Shown: positions 9,147 to 17,069 of the stretch, one piece after another | How the letters are laid out: each line of letters begins with the position of its first letter | How positions within the stretch are numbered: position 1 is the first letter of the stretch | NCBI RefSeq assembly: GCF_000420645.1 | Contig: NZ_ATVI01000001.1 | Span: forward strand, 1-64,000 | Reading direction: 5' to 3' | Source of the DNA: Nevskia ramosa DSM 11499 | GTDB lineage: Bacteria; Pseudomonadota; Gammaproteobacteria; Nevskiales; Nevskiaceae | Length of the DNA stretch: 64,000 nt | Made by a program: the position numbers and the translations under genes | The notes under the pieces: model-generated | Database searches by the model: none | Seen by the model: only the letters and a program-made list of their open reading frames with translations | What the model was told of the DNA's origin: nothing

Positions 9147-9866
9147 TCAAGCCAGCTGCGCGAGCAGCGCCGACAACTCGGCCGGCAGATCCATCATCAG
9201 GCAGTGACCGCCGGGCAGACGATGCAAGGTCCAGCCCGGCTTGCCGCTGATCGCCGCCGCCTGCTGCTGGAACGGGCTTGGCTGCCAGCCATCGGCCACG
9301 ATATAGCTGCGCGGCAGTGCATCGGCAGCTCCGTCGAGCAGCACCGGCAACTGGAAGGTGGCCAGCGCCTGGGGATTGCACTGTCGCTCCATCCATTCGG
9401 TGGTCGCCGGAGTCTGGCCGAACAGCGCGCCGGGAATCGGCGGGACCAGGCCGCCGTTGTCCTTGGCCTGAAAGAAGTGGCCGATGAAGATCGCCGCCAG
9501 CTCCGGCGGCAGGTTGTGGCGTATGCAATCGGCCAGGCATTCACCATGCTCGGGCACGAAGGCATCGAGATAGACCAGATGCCGGATCTTCGACGCCGCG
9601 CGATCGGCCGCGGCGGTGATCACCATGCCGCCATAGGAATGACCGACCAGGATCACGTCGCTGAGTTCTTCGGTCTCGATGACGCCGAGCACGTCGCGCG
9701 CATGGGTTTCCAGAGTGATGCGCTCGTTGCCGAGGTGCCGGCTCTGGCCGTTGCCGGTCAGGGTCGGCGTGAACACCGTATGGCCCTGGGCGCGCAAGGA
9801 ATTCGCAACCTCGCGCCAGCACCAGCCGCCGTGCCAGGCACCATGAATCAGGACATAAGTGGCCAT
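9147..9866 (-). CDS. Alpha/beta hydrolase, SABP2/methylesterase-like
   Basis: 239 aa. The N-terminus has the oxyanion motif HGAWHGGWCW shared with plant methyl-salicylate and methyl-jasmonate esterases and their bacterial relatives. The nucleophile elbow is GHSYGG (S77), and the catalytic His is in LPGGHCLMMD near residue 219. It lies inside the salicylate operon, 9 bp before the oxygenase gene, so hydrolysis of methyl salicylate or another salicylate ester to feed NagGH is an attractive role. It is not part of the classical nag cluster. The alternative, hydrolysis of a ring-cleavage product, is less likely because a dedicated FAH-family hydrolase is present. Confidence 0.8.
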   Translation of the reverse strand: MATYVLIHGAWHGGWCWREVANSLRAQGHTVFTPTLTGNGQSRHLGNERITLETHARDVLGVIETEELSDVILVGHSYGGMVITAAADRAASKIRHLVYLDAFVPEHGECLADCIRHNLPPELAAIFIGHFFQAKDNGGLVPPIPGALFGQTPATTEWMERQCNPQALATFQLPVLLDGAADALPRSYIVADGWQPSPFQQQAAAISGKPGWTLHRLPGGHCLMMDLPAELSALLAQLA

Positions 9867-9896
9867 GCGTTTCGCTCCCCGTCTACGGTTGTCGGC

Positions 9897-10592
9897 TTAC
9901 TTCGCAACCCGCACGTCGATACCGGCAAGTCCGGCAATGGTCCCGAGCATCAGATCGCCTGGCAGCACCGGATTCACGCCTTCCGGCGTGCCGGTCATGA
10001 TCAGATCGCCGGGCTCCAGTGCTTCGTACATCGATAGCTGGGCGATTGATTCGGCGACCGACCAGATCAGCTTGTCGATGTCCGACGCCTGCCGCGGCTG
10101 GCCGTTGACGGTCAGCGCAATCGCAGCGTTTTCGGGATGGCCGATGTCAGCCGCGCGGGCAATAGCGCCGATCGGCGCCGAAGCGGCAAAGGACTTGCCG
10201 AACTCCCAGGGCCGGCCCTTGTCGCGGGCGTCGAGTTGCAGGTCACGGCGCGTCATATCAAGGCCGACGGCATAGCCGTAGACGTGATCGAGCGCGTTTT
10301 CGACCGTGATGTCGGCGCCGCCCTTGGCAATGGCGACGACCAGTTCGATCTCGTGATGGAAATTCTTGGTCCGCGGTGGATACGGAATCGTCACCGGGCC
10401 TGCGGCATCAACCGCTGCCTGCGCCGGCTTCATGAAGAAGAACGGCGCTTCGCGGTCTGGATCGCGGCCCATCTCGCGGGCATGAGCGGCGTAGTTGCGA
10501 CCGACGCAGAAGATGCGATTGACCGGGAAGCGGGCACCGCTGCCGGCGATCGTCAGGCTGCGTTGCACAGGTGCGGGAACGGCGTAAGTCAT
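9897..10592 (-). CDS. nagK: Fumarylpyruvate hydrolase, FAH family (NagK-like)
   Basis: 231 aa fumarylacetoacetate-hydrolase-fold enzyme, expected to cleave fumarylpyruvate (or maleylpyruvate directly) to fumarate/maleate and pyruvate. The family motifs are visible: FCVGRNYAAHAREMG, the metal-binding HHEIELVVAI, GYAVGLDMTRRDLQ and MTGTPEGV. The length is that of the short NagK/HpaG-type subfamily. It lies between the gentisate dioxygenase (27 bp) and the esterase (30 bp) in the same operon. No maleylpyruvate isomerase (nagL) gene is adjacent, so either the enzyme accepts maleylpyruvate or the isomerase is elsewhere. Confidence 0.9.
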   Translation of the reverse strand: MTYAVPAPVQRSLTIAGSGARFPVNRIFCVGRNYAAHAREMGRDPDREAPFFFMKPAQAAVDAAGPVTIPYPPRTKNFHHEIELVVAIAKGGADITVENALDHVYGYAVGLDMTRRDLQLDARDKGRPWEFGKSFAASAPIGAIARAADIGHPENAAIALTVNGQPRQASDIDKLIWSVAESIAQLSMYEALEPGDLIMTGTPEGVNPVLPGDLMLGTIAGLAGIDVRVAK

Positions 10593-10619
10593 TGCTTGAT
10601 CCGTTGAATTGAAAAGCGC

Positions 10620-11642
10620 TTAGAGACGTTCTTCGCGCCACAAGCCCAAGGCTTGCTGCACGGGACGATCTGAAAAACTGAACAGCATCGCGTCGCGGCT
10701 CGCGCGGAGTTTCAGCGTGTGCCAGGACGGCACGACGAAGACATCGTTCTCGGCGTAGCGATACGTGGTGCCTGCGATCTCGGCCTCGCCCTCGCCTTCC
10801 AGGCAGACGTGAATGGTGCCGTCGGTACTGCGCAGGCCTCGGGTCTCGAAGCCAGCCGGCAGCCATTGCGTGAACGCGGCGATGGTCGGCATCGGCGATG
10901 CACCAGTCGCCGGATTGACGTAGCGCAGCTTGTGGCCAAGGTGCGGATCAGGCGCGCCGGCCGACGCAATCGCCTGCAACGAGACGCGAGTCTTGTCGTG
11001 CGGATAGACGAAGACGCGCGTCGGGTCCGCCGGCTTCGGCGCGTAATCCATCGGCAGCAGGTTCGAGCCATAGCGCGCCAGCGCATCGCCTTCCGGACGG
11101 GCGACCGACTGCGTATGAGTGGCCGCCTTCTCGGCGAAACCGGCATCGAGAAAGCGCACGGTCGGAATGTCCAGACCATCGAGCCAGACCACCGGTTGAT
11201 CGCCGAGGTTGCCGTGATCGTGAAAGGTCCAGGCCGGCGTGATGATGAAATCGCCGCGGCGCATCGTCGTGCGCTCGCCGTCGACCGCCGTGTAAGCGCC
11301 CTCGCCATCAAGCACCAGTCGCAGGGCCGATTGCGTGTGGCGATGCGCCGGCGCGACCTCGCCTGGCAGGATCAATTGCAGGCCGGCGTACAGCGATTGG
11401 GTGATGCAGGACTGGCCGCGCAAGCCCGGATTCTCGAGGATCAGCACGCGGCGCTCGGCTTCCTCGGCGGTGATCACTTCACCGGCTTCCATCACGTATT
11501 GGCGCAGTTCTGCGTAGCGCCAGAGTGCGGGCTGTGCCGGCGAACGCGGCGATGGCGGCACCAGCGCGCCAAGCACTTCCCACAGCGGCGTCAGGCCATG
11601 GGCGGCGATGCGGTCGTAATAGGCGCGGCGTTGCGCGGACAT
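10620..11642 (-). CDS. nagI: Gentisate 1,2-dioxygenase (NagI-like)
   Basis: 340 aa bicupin that opens the ring of gentisate (2,5-dihydroxybenzoate) to maleylpyruvate using Fe(II) and O2. The N-terminal cupin carries the iron ligands H100 and H102 (PAHRHTQSALR) and H141 (WTFHDHG). The C-terminal cupin is degenerate, as in the family. It is the first gene of the salicylate operon. The ATG has no recognisable Shine-Dalgarno sequence, and the DNA just upstream looks like a repeat, so either the native leader was replaced or initiation is unusual. Expression is probably controlled by the divergent NahR-like regulator. Confidence 0.92.
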   Translation of the reverse strand: MSAQRRAYYDRIAAHGLTPLWEVLGALVPPSPRSPAQPALWRYAELRQYVMEAGEVITAEEAERRVLILENPGLRGQSCITQSLYAGLQLILPGEVAPAHRHTQSALRLVLDGEGAYTAVDGERTTMRRGDFIITPAWTFHDHGNLGDQPVVWLDGLDIPTVRFLDAGFAEKAATHTQSVARPEGDALARYGSNLLPMDYAPKPADPTRVFVYPHDKTRVSLQAIASAGAPDPHLGHKLRYVNPATGASPMPTIAAFTQWLPAGFETRGLRSTDGTIHVCLEGEGEAEIAGTTYRYAENDVFVVPSWHTLKLRASRDAMLFSFSDRPVQQALGLWREERL

Positions 11643-11894
11643 GCTAGTGCAGCGCGTACAACAAAGCCTGAGCGCTGTGCCGCGTCTCGCGGCGCGACTC
11701 TGCGTTGCGAATCGTCGCCATAGAACAACTATGGCTCCTCATCGCGCCTTGATTCGCTCCGCGATCCATCGCCACATCACTCACGCTTCGTTGTGTGCGC
11801 TGCACTTGCTCTCCTCCAACGGCGGCCGGTACATGCCGGCGGCCTGATCGATGAGCGCATGATTGCCGCATTGCCTCCATCAGCCAATAGAATC
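11643..11894. repeat. Non-coding dyad-rich stretch, candidate dispersed repeat
   Basis: Between the gentisate dioxygenase and nahR. No convincing ORF. It contains the hairpin GCCATAG-AACAA-CTATGGC (11717-11735), flanked by outer arms that partly pair (GCGAATC on the left, GATTCGC on the right), and near its end a GC-rich dyad around GGCCGGTACATGCCGGC (about 11828-11844). The composition resembles dispersed intergenic repeats of GC-rich Proteobacteria, but only one copy is in this window. It separates the operator from the operon it should control by about 250 bp. Confidence 0.4.
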
Positions 11895-11913
11895 TGATGA
11901 ATACGTGTCATCA
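11895..11913. promoter_or_regulatory. Candidate NahR/LysR operator
   Basis: Perfect inverted repeat TGATGA-N7-TCATCA ending 17 bp before the nahR ATG. Its arms and spacing fit a LysR-type recognition box (T-N11-A inside). A site overlapping the regulator's own promoter and upstream of the divergent operon is the classic arrangement. No footprint evidence; call made from symmetry and position. Confidence 0.6.
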
Positions 11914-11930
11914 CCGATGTGAATGCCCAT

Positions 11931-12836
11931 ATGGAACTTCGTGATCTCGATCTGAACCTGCTGGTGGTGTTTCGTCAGCTGATGCTCGAACGCCGCGTGT
12001 CGCGCGCGGCGGAGAGCCTGGGCCTTACGCAACCTGCAGTCAGCAACGCCCTGGCGCGGCTGCGCCGACTGCTGGGCGACGAACTGTTCCTGCGCAGTTC
12101 GCGCGGCATGGAGCCAACGCCGTTTGCGGAAAGTCTGGCCGAGCCGATCAGCCATGCGCTGGGGCTGTTGCACGGCGCGGTCAACCAGCGCAGCGAGTTC
12201 GAGCCGGCGACCAGCGAGCGCGCGTTCACGATCGGCATGACCGATATCGGAGAAATCTATTTCCTGCCGGTGCTGATGGAAGCGCTGTCAGCGGCAGCGC
12301 CGAAGCTGGTGATCAGCACGGTGCGCAATACTGCGGTGAACCTGCGAGTGGCGATGGAATCCGGTCAGGTCGATCTGGCGCTGGGTCTGCTGCCACAGCT
12401 GAAAGGCGGCTTCTACCAAAGGCGCCTGTTCAAGCAACCCTACGTCTGCCTGATGCGCCACGGCCACAAGCTCGACAAGCGGGCGATCACCGCGAAGGAG
12501 TTTTCAGCGGCCGAGCATGTCGTCGTGGTCTCGGAAGGCACCGGCCACGGCAAGGTCGACGAACTGCTGGAGCGCAATGGCATCACTCGCCGTATCCGGC
12601 TGACGGTGCCGCACTTCATCGCCGTCGGTCACATCCTGAGCCGCAGCGACATGATCGCGACCGTGCCGCTGCGCTTCGCGGAGACCATCGCGGAGCCGTT
12701 CGGCCTGGTACACGTCAAGCATCCAGCGACGCTGCCGGAGATCGCGATCAGTCTGTTCTGGCACGCCAAGCAGCATCAGGACCCGGCGAACCGCTGGCTG
12801 CGCGAACTGCTGCTGAAGCTGTATGCCCAGCCTTAG
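11931..12836 (+). CDS. nahR: LysR-family salicylate-responsive activator (NahR/NagR-like)
   Basis: 301 aa. The N-terminal winged helix-turn-helix (MELRDLDLNLLVVFRQL, LTQPAVSNALARLRR) and the effector domain (MTDIGEIYFLP, VPHFIAVGHILSRSDMIATVPLR, LPEIAISLFWHAK) follow NahR/NagR closely as I recall them, and the length agrees with the 300-aa NahR. Those proteins activate naphthalene/salicylate operons with salicylate as inducer. The ATG at 11931 reproduces the NahR N-terminus; a GTG 12 nt upstream is also in frame. It is divergent from the nag-type operon. Its stop codon overlaps the trpC stop tail to tail. Confidence 0.9.
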   Translation: MELRDLDLNLLVVFRQLMLERRVSRAAESLGLTQPAVSNALARLRRLLGDELFLRSSRGMEPTPFAESLAEPISHALGLLHGAVNQRSEFEPATSERAFTIGMTDIGEIYFLPVLMEALSAAAPKLVISTVRNTAVNLRVAMESGQVDLALGLLPQLKGGFYQRRLFKQPYVCLMRHGHKLDKRAITAKEFSAAEHVVVVSEGTGHGKVDELLERNGITRRIRLTVPHFIAVGHILSRSDMIATVPLRFAETIAEPFGLVHVKHPATLPEIAISLFWHAKQHQDPANRWLRELLLKLYAQP

Positions 12837-13639
12837 GCGATAAGTGCCCGCAAGGCATCGCCCGGGCTCGGCTGACGCATCAGCGATTCGCCGATCAGGA
12901 AGCGGCGCACGCCTGCAGCAAGCATTTTCTGCACATCGGCTGGCACACCGATGCCGCTTTCGGTGATCACGTCGTAGCCGGCGGGAATGCCATCGAGAAG
13001 CTCGATGGTCGTTTCCAGCCGGGTCTCGAAGGTCCGCAGGTTGCGGTTGTTGATGCCGAGCAGCACCGGCCCAGTTCGATTACTTGGGAGATCGAGCGCC
13101 AGCATCGCATCGCGTTCCGGGCGATCGTGCACTTCGATCAGCACATCCATTTCCAGATCCTGCGCGAGCCGCGCAAGTTCACCGAGCCGTGCCGGTTCAA
13201 GTGCTGCGGCGATCAGCAGCACACAGTCGGCGCCGATCGCGCGGGCTTCGACGATCTGGATCTCGTCGATCAGGAAATCCTTGCGGATCACCGGCAGCGG
13301 CGTGTGCTGGCGCGCCTCGACGAGGTAATCGTTATGGCCCTGAAAGAACTGCTCGTCGGTCAGCACGCTCAGGCAAGCGGCGCCGCCGCGGGCGTAATCT
13401 TCGGCCAGCCAGCCGGGATTGAAGTCTTCGCGGATCAGGCCTTTCGACGGGCTGGCCTTCTTGATCTCGGCGATCACGCCAGCGCCGGCTGCGGCCTTCG
13501 CCGACAGCGCCGCGGCAAAACCGCGCGGTGACGGTTGCGCCAGCGCGATGCGTTCCAGATTGCCGATCGCGATGCGCGCCTGCAGCTCGGCGATCTCGAT
13601 GCGCTTGCGGGCAAGGATGGTTTCGAGGATGTCGCTCAT
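12833..13639 (-). CDS. trpC: Indole-3-glycerol phosphate synthase
   Basis: 268 aa TIM barrel catalysing ring closure of 1-(2-carboxyphenylamino)-1-deoxyribulose 5-phosphate to indole-3-glycerol phosphate, fourth step of tryptophan synthesis. The family signature EIKKASPSKG (catalytic Lys) and the phosphate-binding segments LLGINNRNLRTF and ESGIGVPADV are present. The start at 13639 (MSDILETIL) is the normal N-terminus; the frame is open for 51 more codons upstream inside trpD. It begins 4 bp after the trpD stop, last gene of trpGDC. It is a single-function enzyme, not fused to TrpF. Confidence 0.96.
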   Translation of the reverse strand: MSDILETILARKRIEIAELQARIAIGNLERIALAQPSPRGFAAALSAKAAAGAGVIAEIKKASPSKGLIREDFNPGWLAEDYARGGAACLSVLTDEQFFQGHNDYLVEARQHTPLPVIRKDFLIDEIQIVEARAIGADCVLLIAAALEPARLGELARLAQDLEMDVLIEVHDRPERDAMLALDLPSNRTGPVLLGINNRNLRTFETRLETTIELLDGIPAGYDVITESGIGVPADVQKMLAAGVRRFLIGESLMRQPSPGDALRALIA

Positions 13640-13643
13640 TTGT

Positions 13644-14684
13644 TCAAGTTCCGGAACCAGCAGCGCGCGTCGCCGCAACATAGGCGTCGACCTTCGCACG
13701 CGCGGTACCGCTGGCAATCGCCGCGGTTGCGCGGACGATGCCATCGGAGATCGAGCTGGCCACGCCGGCGGCATACAGCGCGGCACCGGCATTGAGACAG
13801 ACGATGTCGCGTGCCTGGCCGGCGATGTTGTCGAGCGCCTGCAGCAGCCGCTGCTTCGAGTGCGCGGCGTCGTCGACTTTCAGATTGCGGCTGGCCGACA
13901 TCGCCAGGCCATAGTCCTCGGGATGAATGTCGTACTCACGAATCTGGCCATCGCGCAGTTCGCCGACCAGGGTCGCGGCGCCGAGCGAAATCTCGTCCAT
14001 GCCATCGCGACCCCAGACCACCAGCGCGCGCTGCACGCCGAGCTTCTGCAGCACGCGAACCAGGATGCCGACCAGATCCGGATGGAACACGCCCATCAGG
14101 ATGTTCGGCGCACTGGCCGGATTGGTCAGCGGGCCGAGGATGTTGAAGATCGTCCGCACGCCCATTTCGCGACGCACGGCGGCGACGTTCTTCATCGCCG
14201 GATGATGGCGCGGCGCGTACATGAAGCCGATGCCGGTCATGCTGAGGCAGCGCGCCACTTGCTCCGGCGACAGATCGATATCGGCGCCAAGCGCTTCGAG
14301 CACATCGGCGCTGCCGGATTTCGACGACACGCTGCGATTGCCGTGCTTGGCGACTTTCGCGCCTGCGGCCGCCGCGACGAACATCGAGGCTGTGGAAATG
14401 TTGAAGGTATTCGAGCCGTCGCCCCCGGTGCCGACGATGTCGACGAGGTACGCGTCCGCCGCGCCGCCCGGCGTCGGCACTTTCAGCGCGAACTCGCGCA
14501 TCACCGTCGCGGCTGCAGCGATCTCGCCGACGGTTTCCTTCTTGACCCGCAGGCCGGTCAGGATCGCCGCCGTCATCACCGGCGAGACGTCGCCACGCAT
14601 GATCTGGCGCATCAGCGCGATCATCTCGTCGTGAAAGATTTCGCGGTGCTCGATGGTCCGCGCCAGCGCTTCCTGTGGCGTCAT
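13644..14684 (-). CDS. trpD: Anthranilate phosphoribosyltransferase
   Basis: 346 aa, second step of tryptophan synthesis, joining PRPP to anthranilate. It has an N-terminal helical domain (residues 1-70) and the catalytic domain with the PRPP pyrophosphate loop [35 protein letters not shown] and the Mg site DEISLG. It overlaps trpG by 4 nt (ATGA) and is followed by trpC, giving a tightly coupled trpGDC operon. Confidence 0.97.
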   Translation of the reverse strand: MTPQEALARTIEHREIFHDEMIALMRQIMRGDVSPVMTAAILTGLRVKKETVGEIAAAATVMREFALKVPTPGGAADAYLVDIVGTGGDGSNTFNISTASMFVAAAAGAKVAKHGNRSVSSKSGSADVLEALGADIDLSPEQVARCLSMTGIGFMYAPRHHPAMKNVAAVRREMGVRTIFNILGPLTNPASAPNILMGVFHPDLVGILVRVLQKLGVQRALVVWGRDGMDEISLGAATLVGELRDGQIREYDIHPEDYGLAMSASRNLKVDDAAHSKQRLLQALDNIAGQARDIVCLNAGAALYAAGVASSISDGIVRATAAIASGTARAKVDAYVAATRAAGSGT

Positions 14685-15271
14685 TTCCAGTTATCCAGGA
14701 AGTTCTTCAGCATCGCGTGACCGTGCTCGGTCAGGATCGATTCCGGATGGAACTGCACGCCTTCGATCGGCAAGGACTTGTGGCGCAGGCCCATGATCTC
14801 GTCCGGCGTGCCGTCCGGCTTCACCGTCCACGCGGTGGCTTCCAGTTCGGCCGGAAAATCGCCGCGATCGACGATCAGCGAGTGATAGCGCGTGGCCGTG
14901 AACGGGCTCGGCAGATCACGGAATACCGAACCGGCCAGGTGGTGGATCGGGCTGGTCTTGCCATGCATCACCGATGCGGCGCGGCGCACGGTGCCGCCGA
15001 ACGCCTGGCCGATCGACTGATGGCCAAGGCAGACGCCGAGGATCGGAAAGGTGCCGGGCTTGCCGAGGCGTTCGATCAGTTCCAGGCAGATGCCGGCTTC
15101 GTTCGGCGTGCACGGCCCCGGTGACAGGACGATATGGCTGGGTTTCAGTGCGGCTACCTCATCGACCGTGATCTGGTCGTTGCGGTGCACGGCAACCTCC
15201 GCCCCGAGCTCGCCGAAATACTGGACGAGGTTGTAGGTGAAGGAGTCGTAGTTGTCGATCATCAGGATCAT
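14681..15271 (-). CDS. trpG: Anthranilate synthase glutamine amidotransferase subunit
   Basis: 196 aa class I glutaminase that delivers ammonia to TrpE. The catalytic Cys is in GVCLGHQ and the His/Glu pair in VQFHPES. The ATG at 15271 gives the canonical [15 protein letters not shown] start. First gene of trpGDC, its partner trpE lying 14.6 kb away on the same strand, although the two are adjacent or close in many relatives. It could also serve PabB if no separate PabA exists. Upstream (15272-15465) I see no convincing leader peptide or promoter, only a weak CTTCGG/CCGAAG hairpin. Confidence 0.95.
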   Translation of the reverse strand: MILMIDNYDSFTYNLVQYFGELGAEVAVHRNDQITVDEVAALKPSHIVLSPGPCTPNEAGICLELIERLGKPGTFPILGVCLGHQSIGQAFGGTVRRAASVMHGKTSPIHHLAGSVFRDLPSPFTATRYHSLIVDRGDFPAELEATAWTVKPDGTPDEIMGLRHKSLPIEGVQFHPESILTEHGHAMLKNFLDNWK

Positions 15272-15465
15272 GGCGTGCGGCCTCGCGGGCTGGCGGTAAG
15301 CGGTCGTCGTCGGGTGCATCGGAGCGGTTCACGCCTTCGGAGCGAGCCGAAGCGGAACGGGCAAGACTTCAGGATGAGCGACGCCAGCGAGACATGGCCA
15401 GAGGATGATCGGGTGATGAGGTTGCGCAGTTTACCGAGCGCGGCGCGCGGCCGCTGAAAACCAGA

Positions 15466-15551
15466 ACGGGCCGGCTCCTGACATGGACGCCGGCCCGTCT
15501 GGTGAATCACGAATCCTGGCGTCAGCCGGGTGTCGAGCCGCGACACCCGGC
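15466..15551 (-). terminator. Two stacked hairpins after the serine protease gene
   Basis: Going away from the protease stop on the minus strand: first GCCGGGTGTCG-AGCCG-CGACACCCGGC (15525-15551, perfect 11-bp stem), then ACGGGCCGGC-N13-GCCGGCCCGT (15466-15498, perfect 10-bp stem) followed by TCTGGTTTTC. The second has a modest U-rich tail. The pair probably ends the protease transcript before trpG. The remaining 15272-15465 holds no gene. Confidence 0.65.
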
Positions 15552-15562
15552 CGGCCCAGCGA

Positions 15563-16555
15563 TTACGGAGCGCTTACCGACGACGTGAAGAAGTTGGACA
15601 CCGTCTGGGTGATGCGGGTACCGCTGTTGTTGCCACCATTCGCGCCATAGGCATGGATGGAGTTGGCGCAGGCGCCGGTGCAGGCTCCCGCCGCGCGGTC
15701 ACGCTCGAACACCGGCGAGCCGCTCTGGCCACCGGCCGTGTCCTGCGGATAGCGGGTCTTGCGCGTTTCGGACACGGTGATGTCGCTGACCGACGCGTAG
15801 TGCGTGCCCGCCGCCGTATCGCCCGGATAGCCCGACACTTCGACTGGCAGGCCGACCAGCGACGCAGTCGTCCAGAACCAGCCGAACCAGCCAGTGGTAT
15901 TGCCGATCGTGCAATTCAGCTTCGCGGAGCCGTAGTCGTACTCGTCGGAGCCGTTGCTGATCCAGGTGGAATTGGTGCGCCACTGGCGAACCGTGCAGCT
16001 GCCGTACGGGTCCGAGGCGCCGTTGCGGCCTGGATAGAACTTGCCGTTGGTGCTGAACACGCCACCATTGCCCTGGTGCACGCAATGGCCGGCAGTGGCG
16101 ATGGTGTCCTTGCCGATCAGCCAGGCGGTGCAGATGTAGTTGCTGCCAGCCTGCGAGAAGGTCAGCTGGCCAATCGCACGTTCGGGGTACGTGGTCGTGT
16201 ACTTGCGGAAGCGGCGATCGGCGCCGATCACCGATTCGGGCTGCACCTGGTCACGCGCATAAGCCGGGATCATGGTCTTGTACTTGGCCGCGAACTCGGC
16301 GATTTCCTTGGTGCTGTAGGTGCGCGCCGAAAACTCGGCTCCGGCATCGCGGCGGCCGACATCCACGCCGCGGAAGCTGGCGATGCCGCCAGTCTCGGCG
16401 GAACCCTTGCCAGAGCTTTCAGCAGTGACCAGCGGCGCCACGATGCCGGCGTCGCTGGTCACGGTGTAGACCGTGTCCGCGTGTGCCGCAGTGGTCAGCA
16501 TCGAACCGAAGATCACCGTTGCGGTGACCGCAATCTTGTTGAGTTTGTTCAGCAT
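15563..16555 (-). CDS. Secreted trypsin-like serine endopeptidase (S1/V8-like)
   Basis: 330 aa. A Sec signal peptide ends TTAAHA near residue 26. A pro-region follows, then a chymotrypsin-fold catalytic domain with the triad H157 (TAGHC), D207 (DYGSAKL) and S278 (GGQSGSP). The layout matches the V8/glutamyl-endopeptidase-like group of S1 peptidases rather than pancreatic-type trypsins. Cysteines (C142/C158, C187/C215, C297/C301 region) suggest disulfides, in keeping with export. Start 16555 has GGGAGA 7 nt upstream; a longer in-frame start at 16588 would extend the N-terminus past the signal peptide. It is monocistronic, with paired hairpins downstream. Substrate unknown. Confidence 0.88.
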   Translation of the reverse strand: MLNKLNKIAVTATVIFGSMLTTAAHADTVYTVTSDAGIVAPLVTAESSGKGSAETGGIASFRGVDVGRRDAGAEFSARTYSTKEIAEFAAKYKTMIPAYARDQVQPESVIGADRRFRKYTTTYPERAIGQLTFSQAGSNYICTAWLIGKDTIATAGHCVHQGNGGVFSTNGKFYPGRNGASDPYGSCTVRQWRTNSTWISNGSDEYDYGSAKLNCTIGNTTGWFGWFWTTASLVGLPVEVSGYPGDTAAGTHYASVSDITVSETRKTRYPQDTAGGQSGSPVFERDRAAGACTGACANSIHAYGANGGNNSGTRITQTVSNFFTSSVSAP

Positions 16556-16800
16556 GTCGTCTCTCCCATTTGCCTTGAAGGGCCCCAAGTCGGGGTGGAC
16601 GAAAGCTAAGGGCGGCCTCGATCCGCGGATGTGATCGATTGCTCATAGAGCGGCTTCGGAAGGCGCCGCGAATGGGAAAAAGAGCGGTTCTGTGAAGGGG
16701 GCGACAAAATCCCTTTGTCGCTACCGTGGTGAAACCGGGGCGCGGATCATCCCGATACTGGCCGCTGCGCGGCATAAACCGCGCGGAACCGGGTTTGGAC
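16556..16800. promoter_or_regulatory. Upstream region of the serine protease
   Basis: Non-coding stretch between the protease start and the MITE-like element. It holds the perfect hairpin or operator GCGACAAA-ATCCC-TTTGTCGC (16701-16721) and a GC-rich dyad GCGCGG-CATAAA-CCGCGC near 16770. No confident sigma-70 promoter is visible. Confidence 0.4.
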
Positions 16801-17069
16801 AGGGTCTGTTAACACTCACTTTGGTCGCTGCGTTGCAGGTCAAAAAGCCGCCGGGCGAGGCGCGAACCGCAGGCCACAGCCCACCTGTGGTCAAGGTTCG
16901 CAACGAAGTCCCGGCGACTTTTTGGCCGCAACCCGAAGGGGCGGGATCGTTTTTCCGCATTGCTGCTTGCTCGTCGCGCCAATGGGTCGGCCATTGGCCG
17001 CTCCTCTCAAGTTGCACTGCGGGAAAACGACCTCCGCCGCAGCGATCAAAGTGAGTGTTAACAGACCCT
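16801..17069. mobile_element. MITE-like element, 269 bp, with 32-bp terminal inverted repeats
   Basis: The left end (16801-16832) starts AGGGTCTGTTAACACTCACT and the right end (17038-17069) is its reverse complement over 32 bp with one mismatch; the outer 22 bp are identical. There is no ORF of note inside. An internal hairpin spans 16841-16924: CAAAAAGCCGCCGGG pairs with CCCGGCGACTTTTTG at 14 of 15 positions and encloses a second hairpin CCACAG-CCCAC-CTGTGG. No clear target-site duplication is seen. Long perfect ends without a transposase fit a non-autonomous element moved in trans. Its right end supplies two bases of the stop codon of the response regulator gene. Confidence 0.85.

Noticed and set aside
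7932-10037. 701-codon plus-strand ORF opposite the salicylate genes
   Set aside because: Antisense shadow of nagG, the esterase and nagK; His/Arg/Ala-rich composition and no family motif.
15369-15395. Possible trpG leader peptide MSRWRRSS
   Set aside because: Only one Trp codon, no ribosome binding site and no matching terminator structure.
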